Below the pieces are notes generated by a model. It was not told the DNA's origin, did not search any database, and was given only the letters and a program-made list of their open reading frames with translations. The translations under genes and the position numbers were made by a program. Positions 1 to 7,202 of a DNA stretch of 44,671 nucleotides are shown in pieces; the first letter of the stretch is position 1; each line of letters starts with the position of its first letter. This DNA is from a virus: the IMG/VR virus record IMGVR_UViG_3300037245_002836, positions 1 through 44,671 of that record; one strand, written 5' to 3'.

Positions 1-28
1 TGTCTAAGCAAAAAGCGTCAGAGAATTG

Positions 29-52
29 ACCCGCCCCCCGGTTTTTCCGGCC
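29..52. other. Candidate cos/packaging region (GC-rich tract)
   Basis: A C-rich/G-rich tract (CCGCCCCCCGG followed by TTTTTCCGGCC) stands out in a short non-coding gap. On a circular map this gap lies between a 72-residue orphan gene and the small terminase gene, next to HNH and the terminases, where cos sites of HNH-carrying phages usually lie. The sequence alone does not show the cut position. No direct repeat is shared by the two window ends, so the record may be a circle opened here or a linear genome with cohesive ends. Confidence 0.25.
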
Positions 53-84
53 AAAGCACCCAGAATATCCAGAAACCGTCAAGA

Positions 85-303
85 TTATGACGATAAACCA
101 TCAATTACCGGGTAGTATCCACTGGGCCAAGGAATAACCTTGTCATTGTCGGAAGGGCCACCATCCAACTCGTATGGCCCAACAAATCTATTTTCATTTT
201 CCCCACACAAATCCACAGCGGCTTGCTCACTACTAAATACACCATGAATATGCCACATCCCATCTTCTTCAATAACCTCACCCACAATATAAACCTTTCC
301 CAT
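85..303 (-). CDS. Hypothetical protein (72 aa) between HNH and TerS
   Basis: Short acidic protein of unknown function. The ATG at 303 is chosen because GGGAGG lies a few bases upstream; an in-frame GTG just before it is less likely. It follows the HNH gene with only a couple of bases between stop and start, so the two are probably translated together. The N-terminus (MGKVYIVGEVIEEDGMWHI) resembles small phage proteins that start with a beta strand, and the gene at 6606-6839 has a similar opening style. On a circular map it is the last gene before the terminases. I do not recognise a family. Confidence 0.6.
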   Translation of the reverse strand: MGKVYIVGEVIEEDGMWHIHGVFSSEQAAVDLCGENENRFVGPYELDGGPSDNDKVIPWPSGYYPVIDGLSS

Positions 304-305
304 CA

Positions 306-641
306 CTACCTCCCATCTCCATGCACCTTATGACAGTTATCACATAACGCTTGAAAGTTCGCCTCATCTAACCTTGCCCCACCCTGAGAGATCGGCACCT
401 TATGATGCACCATAGTAGCCACATGACCACTCATCTCACAGAATGGATGCTTTCTCAAGTATTGTTCTCTGGCCCTTTGCCAATCAGCATCGTATCCTCG
501 CTGGCTTGAGTTGGGCCGCTTATCCTTCCCCCACCTCTTCTTACTCTCTGCTCGTGTATGCCTTGGGCAATAACCACCCTTGGCTTGGGTTAGCTTACTA
601 CATCCTATCTGCCTACATGGTTTCTTTGGTGCGAGTGCCAT
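306..641 (-). CDS. HNH endonuclease
   Basis: Phage HNH nuclease of 111 residues, probably assisting cos cleavage by the terminase. An N-terminal zinc-binding set is visible at Cys9, Cys14, Cys25 and His28. The HNH core follows: HH at 79-80, a conserved Asn near 95, then the zinc knuckle C100-DN-C103 with H104 and H107. Length is normal for the phage family in which HNH sits beside P27-type small terminase and the HK97-type large terminase. Across the window junction it lies about 0.4 kb upstream of the small terminase on the same strand, matching that arrangement. Purine-rich GAGAG precedes the ATG. Confidence 0.9.
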   Translation of the reverse strand: MALAPKKPCRQIGCSKLTQAKGGYCPRHTRAESKKRWGKDKRPNSSQRGYDADWQRAREQYLRKHPFCEMSGHVATMVHHKVPISQGGARLDEANFQALCDNCHKVHGDGR

Positions 642-702
642 CTTGCTCTCTCAGTTCCCCCTCCAAGGAATTGAAAATAGCGGCGGTATTTACATTGTCA
701 CA

Positions 703-1557
703 TTATAACCTTAACTCCTCTTTAACCTTGTCAATAGTTCTCGCTTGCTTTTTAGAGAAAAACATCCTTCCACTGTCTGATGTCCTGAATTGCTTCATGC
801 TCTTTTGTAATATATGGTTCATCATAGCGGTAAAGGCATAAGTTGTTATCAAGTCCCGTGAAGCCCTGTTCCCTTGGGGATCTTTAGAAAACATAAAATT
901 CCTATATGCCAAAATTGGGCTTCCTTTTTTCAACTCTTCTCCTGAAAAATACTTATCTTCAAATGATAGAACCTCTTTAGGATACACTTTAGCAGCAAAC
1001 GTAAAAGCACCTAATGCAGGAGTAACACACAGACCGCTTACCCTTTGCTTGTTGCTCATGATCATTTTTATTTCTTTTTCATAGATATCATATATTGCCT
1101 TTATTGTCTGAGTTGAACGCTTCAACGTGTTCCCAGTGCAGATCCTTATTACACTTGCCAGTATAGATGATGTCAGATTACCCTCTTTTATTCCATAAGA
1201 AAGAGTCAATTTATCACCAGCCGTCCTCATTCTACTTTCATCAATTGTATCTCGTGTAAATATTGTTGACCCGTTTTTACCATAAGAAATTGGAATATTT
1301 CTCGTCACCATTAAAGTAATTGTCTTTCCAGAAATAACAATGGCTTTTAATCTGTGCTGTCCATCAAGTAAAGAGCCATCCTCACAAAAACTAATTCCTT
1401 GATGATTTAAAGCCCAATTCCCTCTTTTCATATCAAGGGCATATCTGTTGACGACATTTTCATACATTTTTCTGTTTTTTGTGTTTTTTTCATATAACCA
1501 TCTTTCTGCCATTTTCGGAGTAACATCAACTATTTTTACACTTATTCCATCCCTCAT
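703..1557 (-). CDS. DGQHR / ParB-like fold phage protein
   Basis: Protein of 284 residues. The motif DGQHRL lies at about 65-70, preceded by a segment reading NRYALDMKRGNWALN. This is the layout of a widespread phage family with a ParB/sulfiredoxin-like fold, some related members of which are nucleases or regulators. The ATG at 1557 is preferred over one at 1581 because it overlaps the upstream stop (ATGA) and follows GGGAGGGAGAAAA. The rest of the protein is helical and lysine-rich. Its exact role here is not known; its place at the end of the replication operon suggests DNA binding or processing. Confidence 0.65.
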   Translation of the reverse strand: MRDGISVKIVDVTPKMAERWLYEKNTKNRKMYENVVNRYALDMKRGNWALNHQGISFCEDGSLLDGQHRLKAIVISGKTITLMVTRNIPISYGKNGSTIFTRDTIDESRMRTAGDKLTLSYGIKEGNLTSSILASVIRICTGNTLKRSTQTIKAIYDIYEKEIKMIMSNKQRVSGLCVTPALGAFTFAAKVYPKEVLSFEDKYFSGEELKKGSPILAYRNFMFSKDPQGNRASRDLITTYAFTAMMNHILQKSMKQFRTSDSGRMFFSKKQARTIDKVKEELRL

Positions 1558-2009
1558 TTTTCTCCCTCCCTTTTTGTCCATTCAATAAAACGTTTCTTGT
1601 CTGTCTTTGTAGAAGACTTCCAATAACTTTTCAATAAAATTAAATTACCTGATTCCTTCTTTTCTACATTCTTATCTGGCCTTCCGGCACCCTCCCTTTC
1701 ACCGCCATGACCCGGTTCAGTTACATATGACATATCCTCAACAATCACCTCTTCATCTTGATTGTTTTGTTTTTCTGAATCATTTTCAATGGTTGTGTCA
1801 TTGCGGACAGATGTCCGTATTTTTTCTTTATACCTTCTCGCTCTTCTCTCAATGGTTGACGGATTGACCGTTGTCTTAAAAAGCTTTTCTATCCACACTG
1901 AGAGGTCTTTCCCGATTGTGTATGGCGTTTTCCCCTCTTCAAGCCCCTGCTCAATTTCCTGTTCCAAAAACAATTGACACGCTTCCTGCTTCTCAAGTCT
2001 TTCTGTCAT
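1554..2009 (-). CDS. Hypothetical DNA-associated protein with GEREGAGRP motif
   Basis: Protein of 151 residues with a helical N-terminal half that could carry a helix-turn-helix (segment TTVNPSTIERRARRYKEK). An acidic linker follows, then HGGEREGAGRPDK, a motif often seen in phage DNA-binding and terminase-associated proteins. The ATG at 2009 follows GGAGGGGAGATGAA, a better start than the upstream in-frame one at 2045. Its stop overlaps the start of the DGQHR gene, so the two are probably co-translated and may work together. Function not established. Confidence 0.55.
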   Translation of the reverse strand: MTERLEKQEACQLFLEQEIEQGLEEGKTPYTIGKDLSVWIEKLFKTTVNPSTIERRARRYKEKIRTSVRNDTTIENDSEKQNNQDEEVIVEDMSYVTEPGHGGEREGAGRPDKNVEKKESGNLILLKSYWKSSTKTDKKRFIEWTKREGEK

Positions 2010-2010
2010 T

Positions 2011-2205
2011 TCATCTCCCCTCCATATTAGCCCTGGCCGCATCACTCACCGCCTGTTGTTTGGTCAACCCCAGCCCGTCCTTACGATCCCGTTCCCCGTG
2101 CCAATACCGCTTCGGGAACCAATTCCCTTTCGGACTCTTGGCAATTCCCCAACAACGGACCTTGCCCGGTGGGTGGAATATATTTCTGAAAAATCGTCTT
2201 AGCAT
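2011..2205 (-). CDS. Hypothetical basic protein (64 aa)
   Basis: Small, strongly basic protein starting MLRRFFRNIFHPPGK. The ATG at 2205 is chosen because GTGGAGGTGTAAA precedes it; the upstream in-frame start lacks such a site and would overlap the DUF1064 gene. It has many Arg, Lys and Trp residues, consistent with nucleic-acid binding, but no family is recognised. It sits between the DUF1064 gene and the HGGEREGAGRP gene with almost no spacing, so it belongs to the same operon. Confidence 0.5.
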   Translation of the reverse strand: MLRRFFRNIFHPPGKVRCWGIAKSPKGNWFPKRYWHGERDRKDGLGLTKQQAVSDAARANMEGR

Positions 2206-2206
2206 T

Positions 2207-2614
2207 TTACACCTCCACAATATCAAAGCCATGAATGGCCTTGACCAGCTTTTTTTTAAGTTTATAAACAGGGGTTTTCACACCCTTGACATCCTCAACC
2301 ACCACTATAGATTTAAGACCTGAAAACCTTTCTTCAACACGGTCTTGATATCTAAAGTCTGCGAAGTAATTACAAATATGGATACCGTTTATATCAATGG
2401 AAAACTTCGGCTGTAATTCAAGGCCGGAAATCAACCCCGCCTTTTCCGCAAGCTTCAACTCCTGATACCGGGCAGCCTCTTTTTTGGAATCAAAGATAAT
2501 CCCGTCCACCTCTGTTTTCTTGGCATTGTATTTATGTTTTTTGGCTCGTGCCGGACCCTTTGACCGCCTCGCCACGTTTGCCTGAAGTTCTTTCAAGTCT
2601 TCTTCGCTTGGCAT
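2207..2614 (-). CDS. DUF1064 family protein, predicted nuclease fold
   Basis: Protein of 135 residues. The segment KYNAKKTEVDGIIFDSKKEA, then ARYQEL and LELQPKF, matches the DUF1064 family of phage proteins, which is related to the PD-(D/E)XK nuclease fold. The candidate catalytic region includes ADFRYQD and VVVEDVKG: an acidic strand pair with a lysine in the usual D...E-x-K spacing. The ATG at 2614 follows GGAGGGAGGTTGAAG and lies just after the upstream gene's stop; the alternative start at 2653 would overlap that gene. It probably processes branched DNA or supports packaging or recombination; the role is inferred from family and position. Confidence 0.75.
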   Translation of the reverse strand: MPSEEDLKELQANVARRSKGPARAKKHKYNAKKTEVDGIIFDSKKEAARYQELKLAEKAGLISGLELQPKFSIDINGIHICNYFADFRYQDRVEERFSGLKSIVVVEDVKGVKTPVYKLKKKLVKAIHGFDIVEV

Positions 2615-2616
2615 CT

Positions 2617-2931
2617 TCAACCTCCCTCCGGCTCTGGAATTGGGCCTTGCCATTGAATCCCATAATCTTCATCAACCTCATCAATATCAATATCATATCC
2701 AGCAAACTGGAAAGACAGCACACTGACCATGTATCCCTTACGGCTATCAAAATCTCGGGTATAGTCAACATCTACCTCTAATTGTATTTTGTATTTACCC
2801 GGCTCAGTTGGAGCTTCAGTTTTTGGATCATCCGGCCGCGGCTTCTCGTAATCACAGCCCGGCTCTTTTGGTTCGCAGTTTATACCGCATTGGATATGGA
2901 TACATTTTGGATTACATTTTTTCTGGGTCAT
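2617..2931 (-). CDS. Hypothetical protein with Cys-rich N-terminus (104 aa)
   Basis: The first 25 residues contain five cysteines (C6, C10, C15, C20, C26) and could bind a metal. A Pro-rich linker follows, then a mostly beta, acidic C-terminal part (LEVDVDYTRDFDSRKGY onward) ending in PIPEPEGG. Start ATG follows GGAGGGTATT. No family recognised. A gap of 114 bases upstream (2932-3045) contains no gene that I can support. Confidence 0.5.
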   Translation of the reverse strand: MTQKKCNPKCIHIQCGINCEPKEPGCDYEKPRPDDPKTEAPTEPGKYKIQLEVDVDYTRDFDSRKGYMVSVLSFQFAGYDIDIDEVDEDYGIQWQGPIPEPEGG

Positions 2932-3045
2932 AATACCCTCCTATTTGCCATTCTAAGCCACGTTGACCCCTAACCTCTATACTTTTACCCTAACCAAGCC
3001 CCTGGTTTTGACTGGTGGGCAAGGAAGGGGGGTGGGCTATGCTTT

Positions 3046-3420
3046 CTAATCAATATCAAGCTCCAACGCATCACACTCAGGACACCGAGGCCAATTGCCG
3101 TCATTTTTCTTGATAGCCTTTTGCCATGATTTATAGGTTGGATATTTCATCTTCCACCACAGTTTAAAATCCTTTACTATCTCAACAAGAAGCCAATTCC
3201 ATGAAAAAACAGATTCAACCCCCTTTTTGCTTATCCCGATAAAAACAGGTATGTGGGTATATTTAGAAATATGAGCAATTAAGCCACGCTCATGAAATTT
3301 GATAAATTCAGGTTTCCATAGCCATTTAACATCAAACCATATTTTACTAAAAGGATTATAGTTTTTATTATAAAAATCATCCTGAGAAAAATCACAATTA
3401 TGACAATGTAAATAAGACAT
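3046..3420 (-). CDS. Hypothetical protein with split zinc-ribbon cysteines
   Basis: Protein of 124 residues with CHNC near the N-terminus (from His6/Cys7) and CPEC near the C-terminus, giving two CxxC knuckles that could form one zinc ribbon. The middle is very rich in Trp, Phe and Lys. The ATG at 3420 follows GGGGGGAGTG and is preferred over the in-frame start at 3432. It lies downstream of the helicase-loader-like gene. Function unknown. Confidence 0.5.
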   Translation of the reverse strand: MSYLHCHNCDFSQDDFYNKNYNPFSKIWFDVKWLWKPEFIKFHERGLIAHISKYTHIPVFIGISKKGVESVFSWNWLLVEIVKDFKLWWKMKYPTYKSWQKAIKKNDGNWPRCPECDALELDID

Positions 3421-3448
3421 CACTCCCCCCAACCAGGCTCCCGCCCGG

Positions 3449-3844
3449 TTATATTTTCTTAGAATTGATCGTGCCTATTAACTTCTGGACCTCTTTAAGG
3501 TTTTTCTGATTCCATTCAGCTCTTTCCGGGCCAGTCATATTCTCCTGGATTTTATCAACTCGCCTTATTTCAATTAGATTCTGATCTGCAACCCGCCTCG
3601 CTTTGTGTGGATAAGCATATTTCAAAACATCAGACAATTGAGGGAACGGGTAGAACTCAACCTCTGTGTCGGTGATGATATCCTCAACCGCCCTTTTAAG
3701 GTCGTAAAGCTCAACCCCTTTTTTATTAATTAAATAATACCAGTCTTTTAAAAGTTTTTCCCCAATGTCACCGGCAAAGAAACCCGGCTTTTTGTGGGCT
3801 GCCAGCCTACGGAGTTGAGCGTTAGAGTCTTCAATTTTAATCAA
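3449..3844 (-). CDS. Putative helicase loader/inhibitor-like protein
   Basis: Protein of 131 residues. The size, helical content and a W-Y-x-L ... A-x-x-D-I-I-T-D ... FPQLSDVLKYA pattern recall the SPP1 G39P-like helicase loader/inhibitor family, but similarity by eye is weak. Its position two genes downstream of the replication initiator fits such a role, and no phage helicase gene is visible, so it would act on the host helicase. Translation seems to start at a TTG at 3844: AGGAGG lies nine bases upstream, and this start overlaps the methyltransferase stop. It could equally be an unrelated protein. Confidence 0.4.
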   Translation of the reverse strand: MIKIEDSNAQLRRLAAHKKPGFFAGDIGEKLLKDWYYLINKKGVELYDLKRAVEDIITDTEVEFYPFPQLSDVLKYAYPHKARRVADQNLIEIRRVDKIQENMTGPERAEWNQKNLKEVQKLIGTINSKKI

Positions 3845-4577
3845 AGCTAAATACCTCCTGAGATAACCTTTCAGCCGCTATCTCACAATATTTCTCTTCA
3901 ATCTCAATTCCAATGGCTTTGCGGCCTAATTCTTTGGCTGCAGCCAGCGTTGTACCTGATCCACAAAATGGATCGAGAATTCTTGATTCTGGAAGAGAAA
4001 CACCCATCAAAGCTTTTATTAGCTCGAGAGGCTTTTCCGCAATATGATTTTTATCCTTACCTGTCACAGGGGAGAAAGAAAGAACATTTTGCGGAGATTT
4101 CTCACCCTCAATTGGTTTACCTTTTGAAGAATAAAGAACATATTCTGCAGAAGAAGAGAATCTCCCCCTCTGCATTCTGATCCCAGGTTTCCACCAAGTG
4201 ATAATATTTCTCCATACCCAACCACCACACTGAACAGCGTCTGTCATTGTGGGTAACTGCCTCCAGTCTGTAAACGTTAGGGATATGGCCCCAGGGTTGG
4301 AAATATGTATAGCCTTACTAAACCACATGGTAGCCCAAACAAGAAACGCTCTTTGATCCCTATTGTCACCAGAAAAGTTTTCCCTCCAAGTGTCCATCGA
4401 GTCGCTATTTATATATTTTTGTAATGTTGGCAATGTTCGATCGCCCCTAAACATACCTCCACTGGAATACGGCGGATCTGTCAGCACCAAATCAACAGGC
4501 TCAAGCTCCGGCATTATTTCAAGGCAATCGCCTAAATATATCTGAATTCCTTTGTGGTCGTAATATGGCTTAATCAT
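3837..4577 (-). CDS. DNA methyltransferase (DPPY type, N6-adenine or N4-cytosine)
   Basis: Amino-methyltransferase of 246 residues acting on phage or host DNA. The catalytic motif TDPPYSSGG is at about 33-41 and the SAM-binding motif ILDPFCGSGTT is at about 200-210, followed by GRKAIGIEIEEKYCEIA. Catalytic motif before SAM motif is the beta-class order. A DPPY tetrad usually goes with N6-adenine methylation. No partner restriction gene is next to it, so it probably protects phage DNA or marks it during replication. The ATG overlaps the stop of the upstream 62-residue gene. Confidence 0.9.
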   Translation of the reverse strand: MIKPYYDHKGIQIYLGDCLEIMPELEPVDLVLTDPPYSSGGMFRGDRTLPTLQKYINSDSMDTWRENFSGDNRDQRAFLVWATMWFSKAIHISNPGAISLTFTDWRQLPTMTDAVQCGGWVWRNIITWWKPGIRMQRGRFSSSAEYVLYSSKGKPIEGEKSPQNVLSFSPVTGKDKNHIAEKPLELIKALMGVSLPESRILDPFCGSGTTLAAAKELGRKAIGIEIEEKYCEIAAERLSQEVFSFD

Positions 4578-4762
4578 ACCTTCTCGCCTTTTAGGTTATA
4601 TTCAACCTCATATTGGACATCTTCCAATCTCCTGAGACAGTAAATACAATTCCCTTTTCCCCAAGAGCCACCATTCCACCGATGCCTTGAACCTACCCCT
4701 TTGCCTGTTTTTGGATTTACACCCAAACAAGGTCCTACATATAAAAGCTTGGCCTTTTTCAT
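4574..4762 (-). CDS. Hypothetical protein (62 aa)
   Basis: Small protein with two cysteine pairs (GPCLG and CIYCLRRL); CIYC could be half a zinc site. It is Gly- and Trp-rich in the middle (RHRWNGGSWGKG). ATG follows GGAGGGGGTGGA. It overlaps the replication initiator gene upstream and the methyltransferase gene downstream by four bases each, so it is part of a translationally coupled set. Function unknown. Confidence 0.5.
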   Translation of the reverse strand: MKKAKLLYVGPCLGVNPKTGKGVGSRHRWNGGSWGKGNCIYCLRRLEDVQYEVEYNLKGEKV

Positions 4763-5538
4763 TCCACCCCCTCCTTGGCCCTTCTGACCTCTTCTTCAAC
4801 ACGCCTCATACTCTCATTTGTGCCGTCCATGTCCTGATCTGCCTTTGAGCGTGGAGCTTGCCTTTCTGGGTCCGGCTCATCAAGCCAGCGTTCTTTGTTT
4901 AAATAAGTGGTGGGATGAGGTGTCTCTGGAATAAACTCTGCTGTGCTTCCCCTTCTTTCCCACCAAGGAATTTGCCACTCGAGAGACTTGAATATTTCTT
5001 TATGTGTCTCGAGGGACAATTTTAGCCAAATTATTTTGGCCTGTTTTTTTGAAGCTTTCTTAGGATAGATTGACCAAAAATGATCAAAGCTTTTTTCTTT
5101 ATATTCTTTATCTTCTATTCTATTCTTCTTCTCTTCTTCTTCTATAGCTGTAGGTGCCTCTGTAGGTGCCTCTGTAGGTGCCTCTGTAGGTAGTTGTTCT
5201 TTTTTGGGCTTACTTCTTTTTGTCCAATTACTTGATAATTCTACAAATTTAGGTATTTTTATTGACACTAAATCACCATCTATTTTTGACAAGATACGAT
5301 TCTTTTCTTGATAAAAGGTTAACATATCTCTGACTTTTATCCAGGAACTCCTGACCTTTCGTCTGAGAAAAGTCCGAGATATAGTCCACCATCCATCAGA
5401 ATTAAGCTGGTTGTACTCTTTGCCATAAAGCTCTAAAGTGATAAAAAAGAAGCTGTAGGCAGCATGCCCGAACCGATCCATGGCATCAGAAATATCTGGA
5501 TCATCGTGGCTGTCAGTTGAATGTTGATACCATTGCAT
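4759..5538 (-). CDS. Phage replication initiator / replisome organiser
   Basis: Protein of 259 residues. The N-terminal part (MQWYQHSTDSHDDPDI..., then WWTISRTFLRRKV) resembles winged-helix replication proteins of phages. The C-terminal domain begins FDHFWSIYPKK and includes PHPTTYLNKERWLDEP, typical of phage O-like/replication proteins. An acidic linker between them holds a PTEA repeat (about residues 117-131). The DNA coding for that linker is a 12-bp tandem repeat, a possible iteron origin as in lambda O. It overlaps the upstream nuclease gene (TGATG) and the next gene (ATGA). No phage polymerase, primase or helicase is visible, so host machinery is probably recruited. Confidence 0.75.
   Translation of the reverse strand: MQWYQHSTDSHDDPDISDAMDRFGHAAYSFFFITLELYGKEYNQLNSDGWWTISRTFLRRKVRSSWIKVRDMLTFYQEKNRILSKIDGDLVSIKIPKFVELSSNWTKRSKPKKEQLPTEAPTEAPTEAPTAIEEEEKKNRIEDKEYKEKSFDHFWSIYPKKASKKQAKIIWLKLSLETHKEIFKSLEWQIPWWERRGSTAEFIPETPHPTTYLNKERWLDEPDPERQAPRSKADQDMDGTNESMRRVEEEVRRAKEGVE
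5148..5191. repeat. 12-bp tandem repeats inside the initiator gene; candidate origin
   Basis: Three full copies and a partial fourth of CTGTAGGTGCCT run in tandem (5148-5159, 5160-5171, 5172-5183, 5184-5191). To one side, 5100-5147, is a homopyrimidine, AT-rich tract. Repeats plus an AT-rich flank inside a replication initiator gene is the layout of lambdoid and many siphovirus origins. The alternative is that the repeat is just a flexible protein linker (PTEA units). Confidence 0.5.
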
Positions 5539-6053
5539 CAGTAGTCACTGTCACAACTATAAAGTAAACCAGAAAAAACATCGTCAACAATTTTGGCAGG
5601 ATCTTCCATTATCTCTTTTCCTGTAAAGCGATAAATCTTATAACCCAAATTAGATATATCTCGGTCCCTTTTCTTCTCATACCTACGTTCTTTTTCTGTT
5701 CTCTCGTGAAAAGCTTGCCCATCACATTCAACAATTACTTTAATGGGGTTGTCTTTTCCGCAACCATGAGAGACAAAAAAATCAACTCTATATTTTGATA
5801 TTTTGAATTGTGGTATTATGTCTATGCCATAAAAAACGTCACCACTACCACCGACAAAGCCAAAATCTTCAAGGATTGTGTTATTATGTAAATATTGCCG
5901 ACAAACAAAGGAAATATAAAACAATCTCTCAATATGAGATGTTATTTTATATTCTCTAAAGGCGGTTAAAATTAAATTTTTAAGGTTTTTAGAAACCTCT
6001 ATGGACGTAAAATTAATACTTTGACTTAAAAATTCATTAATATCTTTTTTCAC
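5538..6053 (-). CDS. DUF559/Vsr-like endonuclease
   Basis: Protein of 171 residues. The C-terminal half carries a Vsr/DUF559-type nuclease pattern: YRVDFFV (Asp91), VIVECDGQAFHERT (Glu109 and Asp111), then RRYEKKRDRDISNLGY and IYRFTGKEI. These fit the acidic active-site residues and the conserved D-x-x-x-x-x-G-x-x-x-x-R block of the family. The N-terminal 75 residues are helical and unassigned. The start is a GTG at 6053, four bases inside the upstream gene's end (GTGA) and preceded by GAGGTGGTGAA. Overlap with the initiator gene suggests a role in phage replication or recombination. Confidence 0.75.
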   Translation of the reverse strand: MKKDINEFLSQSINFTSIEVSKNLKNLILTAFREYKITSHIERLFYISFVCRQYLHNNTILEDFGFVGGSGDVFYGIDIIPQFKISKYRVDFFVSHGCGKDNPIKVIVECDGQAFHERTEKERRYEKKRDRDISNLGYKIYRFTGKEIMEDPAKIVDDVFSGLLYSCDSDY

Positions 6054-6427
6054 TTCACCACCTCAACCAATTCAGGATTTTCGTGGATGTTGCCGATGAT
6101 TTCAATGTCTGAAACACCAATACCTCCATCTATAAGGAAAAGTGGTTCAAATATATCATCTGGATATTCATACCCAAACGAGCCACCCCGAAAAACAACA
6201 ACCTTAGGTGTCTCCCAATCACGACACGATATGACATCCCCCTCATAAATCTCTTTCCCGTTCTTATCCTTGAGGCCGGTAAATTGTTCGATGATTAAAT
6301 ATCCAGGCTTAACTCCTTTTTCTGGAATAAAAAGCCCTGGGATGTCAGTTGCAAACGGGGTTATCTTTTTCAAGTCAACCATAATTTTGTCAATATCATT
6401 CCACGCCCTAAATTTAATCTCTCTCAT
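6050..6427 (-). CDS. YopX family protein
   Basis: Protein of 125 residues with the full YopX signature: MREIKFRAWNDIDKIM at the start, FTGLKDKNGKEIYEGDVI in the middle and EIIGNIHENPEL at the end. This family is common in phages of many bacteria and its molecular role is unclear. ATG follows GAGGTGATTT. It overlaps the next gene by four bases (GTGA), so it is coupled to the nuclease gene. Confidence 0.9.
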   Translation of the reverse strand: MREIKFRAWNDIDKIMVDLKKITPFATDIPGLFIPEKGVKPGYLIIEQFTGLKDKNGKEIYEGDVISCRDWETPKVVVFRGGSFGYEYPDDIFEPLFLIDGGIGVSDIEIIGNIHENPELVEVVK

Positions 6428-6435
6428 AAATCACC

Positions 6436-6567
6436 TCAACCGCACAAGCGAATCCATGAGATGATAGGTGGTAATGGACACCCCCACGCCTCACGGTTAG
6501 CGGACTCATGGACTCGTTTGTATTTTTGAAATTTATATTTGATTGAACAGAAACCATTACGTTTCAT
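6436..6567 (-). CDS. Possible small protein (43 aa)
   Basis: A 43-codon frame beginning MKRNGFCSIKYKFQKYKR fills the gap upstream of the YopX gene. AGGAG is directly beside the ATG, which is too close to be ideal. An internal ATG four codons later has AGGAG at a better spacing. The stop is just upstream of the YopX ribosome binding site. Basic and aromatic; no family recognised. The rest of the gap (6568-6605) shows nothing else. Confidence 0.3.
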   Translation of the reverse strand: MKRNGFCSIKYKFQKYKRVHESANREAWGCPLPPIISWIRLCG

Positions 6568-6605
6568 CTCCTACTACCTCAAACTAACAAATCCTGGGCC
6601 GAAAG

Positions 6606-6839
6606 TCAAGGGGTTTCTGATATGTCTAAGTCGTGTTCCACCACCCAAATGCAATCACCCTCAGATCCGTACTCGACAAAATAAATCCACCCATCTATTT
6701 CTTCCTCCACAACAGGACCACCCCTGCGACATTGTTCCGCTAAAGCTTTAGCATCACTAATGACATCATCTTTGCTCAAATATGGAGTTGCCTCTGGATC
6801 TGTGTGCCTGTCGTTCTGGATTAGAATATAAACTTTCAC
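6606..6839 (-). CDS. Hypothetical protein (77 aa)
   Basis: Small acidic protein starting MKVYILIQNDRHTDPEATPY and ending ISETP. The first codon is GTG at 6839, preceded by GGAGGTGGAGGG, a convincing ribosome binding site. The pattern of a beta-strand start, an E/D-rich middle and a WIYFVEYG strand resembles other small phage proteins that handle host responses, but no family is recognised. It is the first clear gene after the folded RNA candidates on this strand. Confidence 0.55.
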   Translation of the reverse strand: MKVYILIQNDRHTDPEATPYLSKDDVISDAKALAEQCRRGGPVVEEEIDGWIYFVEYGSEGDCIWVVEHDLDISETP

Positions 6840-6913
6840 CCCTCCACCTCCTCGATTTCCTTATTTGATTGGGAGGCTCCCCGGCTACTCACAATTTTCA
6901 CCAGGAAGCTCCC

Positions 6914-6988
6914 TTTAACCTTGAAAGATCTGCTTCGAACAGATAACCGCCCTTTCGGGACTCTCATTGAGTTACAATCAAGGTTAAA
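6914..6988 (-). ncRNA. Cloverleaf-like folded RNA candidate, 75 nt
   Basis: A perfect 11-bp inverted repeat (TTTAACCTTGA at 6914-6924 with TCAAGGTTAAA at 6978-6988) closes a segment that holds three consecutive hairpins. Read on the minus strand these are ACTC-AATGA-GAGT, CCC-GAAA-GGG and ATCTG-TTCGAAG-CAGAT. The last resembles a tRNA T-arm with loop TTCGAAG. Length and shape are those of a tRNA, but the closing stem is 11 bp and three bases separate the T-like arm from it, so it is not a normal tRNA. No U tract follows. The opposite strand can also fold. Alternatives are an antitermination element or a decayed tRNA. Confidence 0.35.
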
Positions 6989-6994
6989 CTTTTG

Positions 6995-7106
6995 GGGCGG
7001 TGGTGGGGTTTGAACCCACATTTTTCCAGGCCTTCAACCTGTAATAAGGCCTACTGCACCCAGACGCTCTACCGCGGGCCGCTAAACCCTTTGAGCTACA
7101 CACGCC
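6995..7106 (-). tRNA. tRNA-like element, anomalous (about 112 nt)
   Basis: Read on the minus strand, a T-arm GTGGG-TTCAAAC-CCCAC (7019-7003) is followed at once by CACCGCC. That pairs with 5' GGCG(T)GTG (7106-7099) as a 7-bp acceptor stem with one bulged T. Next come TA and GCTC...GGTA-GAGC, the normal D-arm ends, but with an extra dozen bases in the loop. A CAGG-TTGAAGG-CCTG hairpin gives a possible anticodon GAA (Phe), with about 20 unexplained bases before it. So tRNA landmarks are present but the molecule is too long. It may be a decayed tRNA, a tRNA-like regulatory RNA or a former attachment site. Confidence 0.4.
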
Positions 7107-7202
7107 ATAACACTGCCCCGTTGACTGGTGGCCCAGCCCTCCCACCCCTTCAGTTTTGTAAGAATGGGAGAGGCAGCGGCTTCTGGTCCGCTTGGGCCGT
7201 AA

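Noticed and set aside
443-841. Plus-strand frame of 132 codons
   Set aside because: It is opposite the HNH and DGQHR genes and contains no binding site or family; it is a shadow of those genes.
6836-7021. Minus-strand frame of 61 codons overlapping the two RNA candidates
   Set aside because: It begins inside the T-arm, has no ribosome binding site, and runs through strong inverted repeats. Its end overlaps the next gene by four bases, which is the only support. I prefer the RNA interpretation, but a coding role is not excluded.
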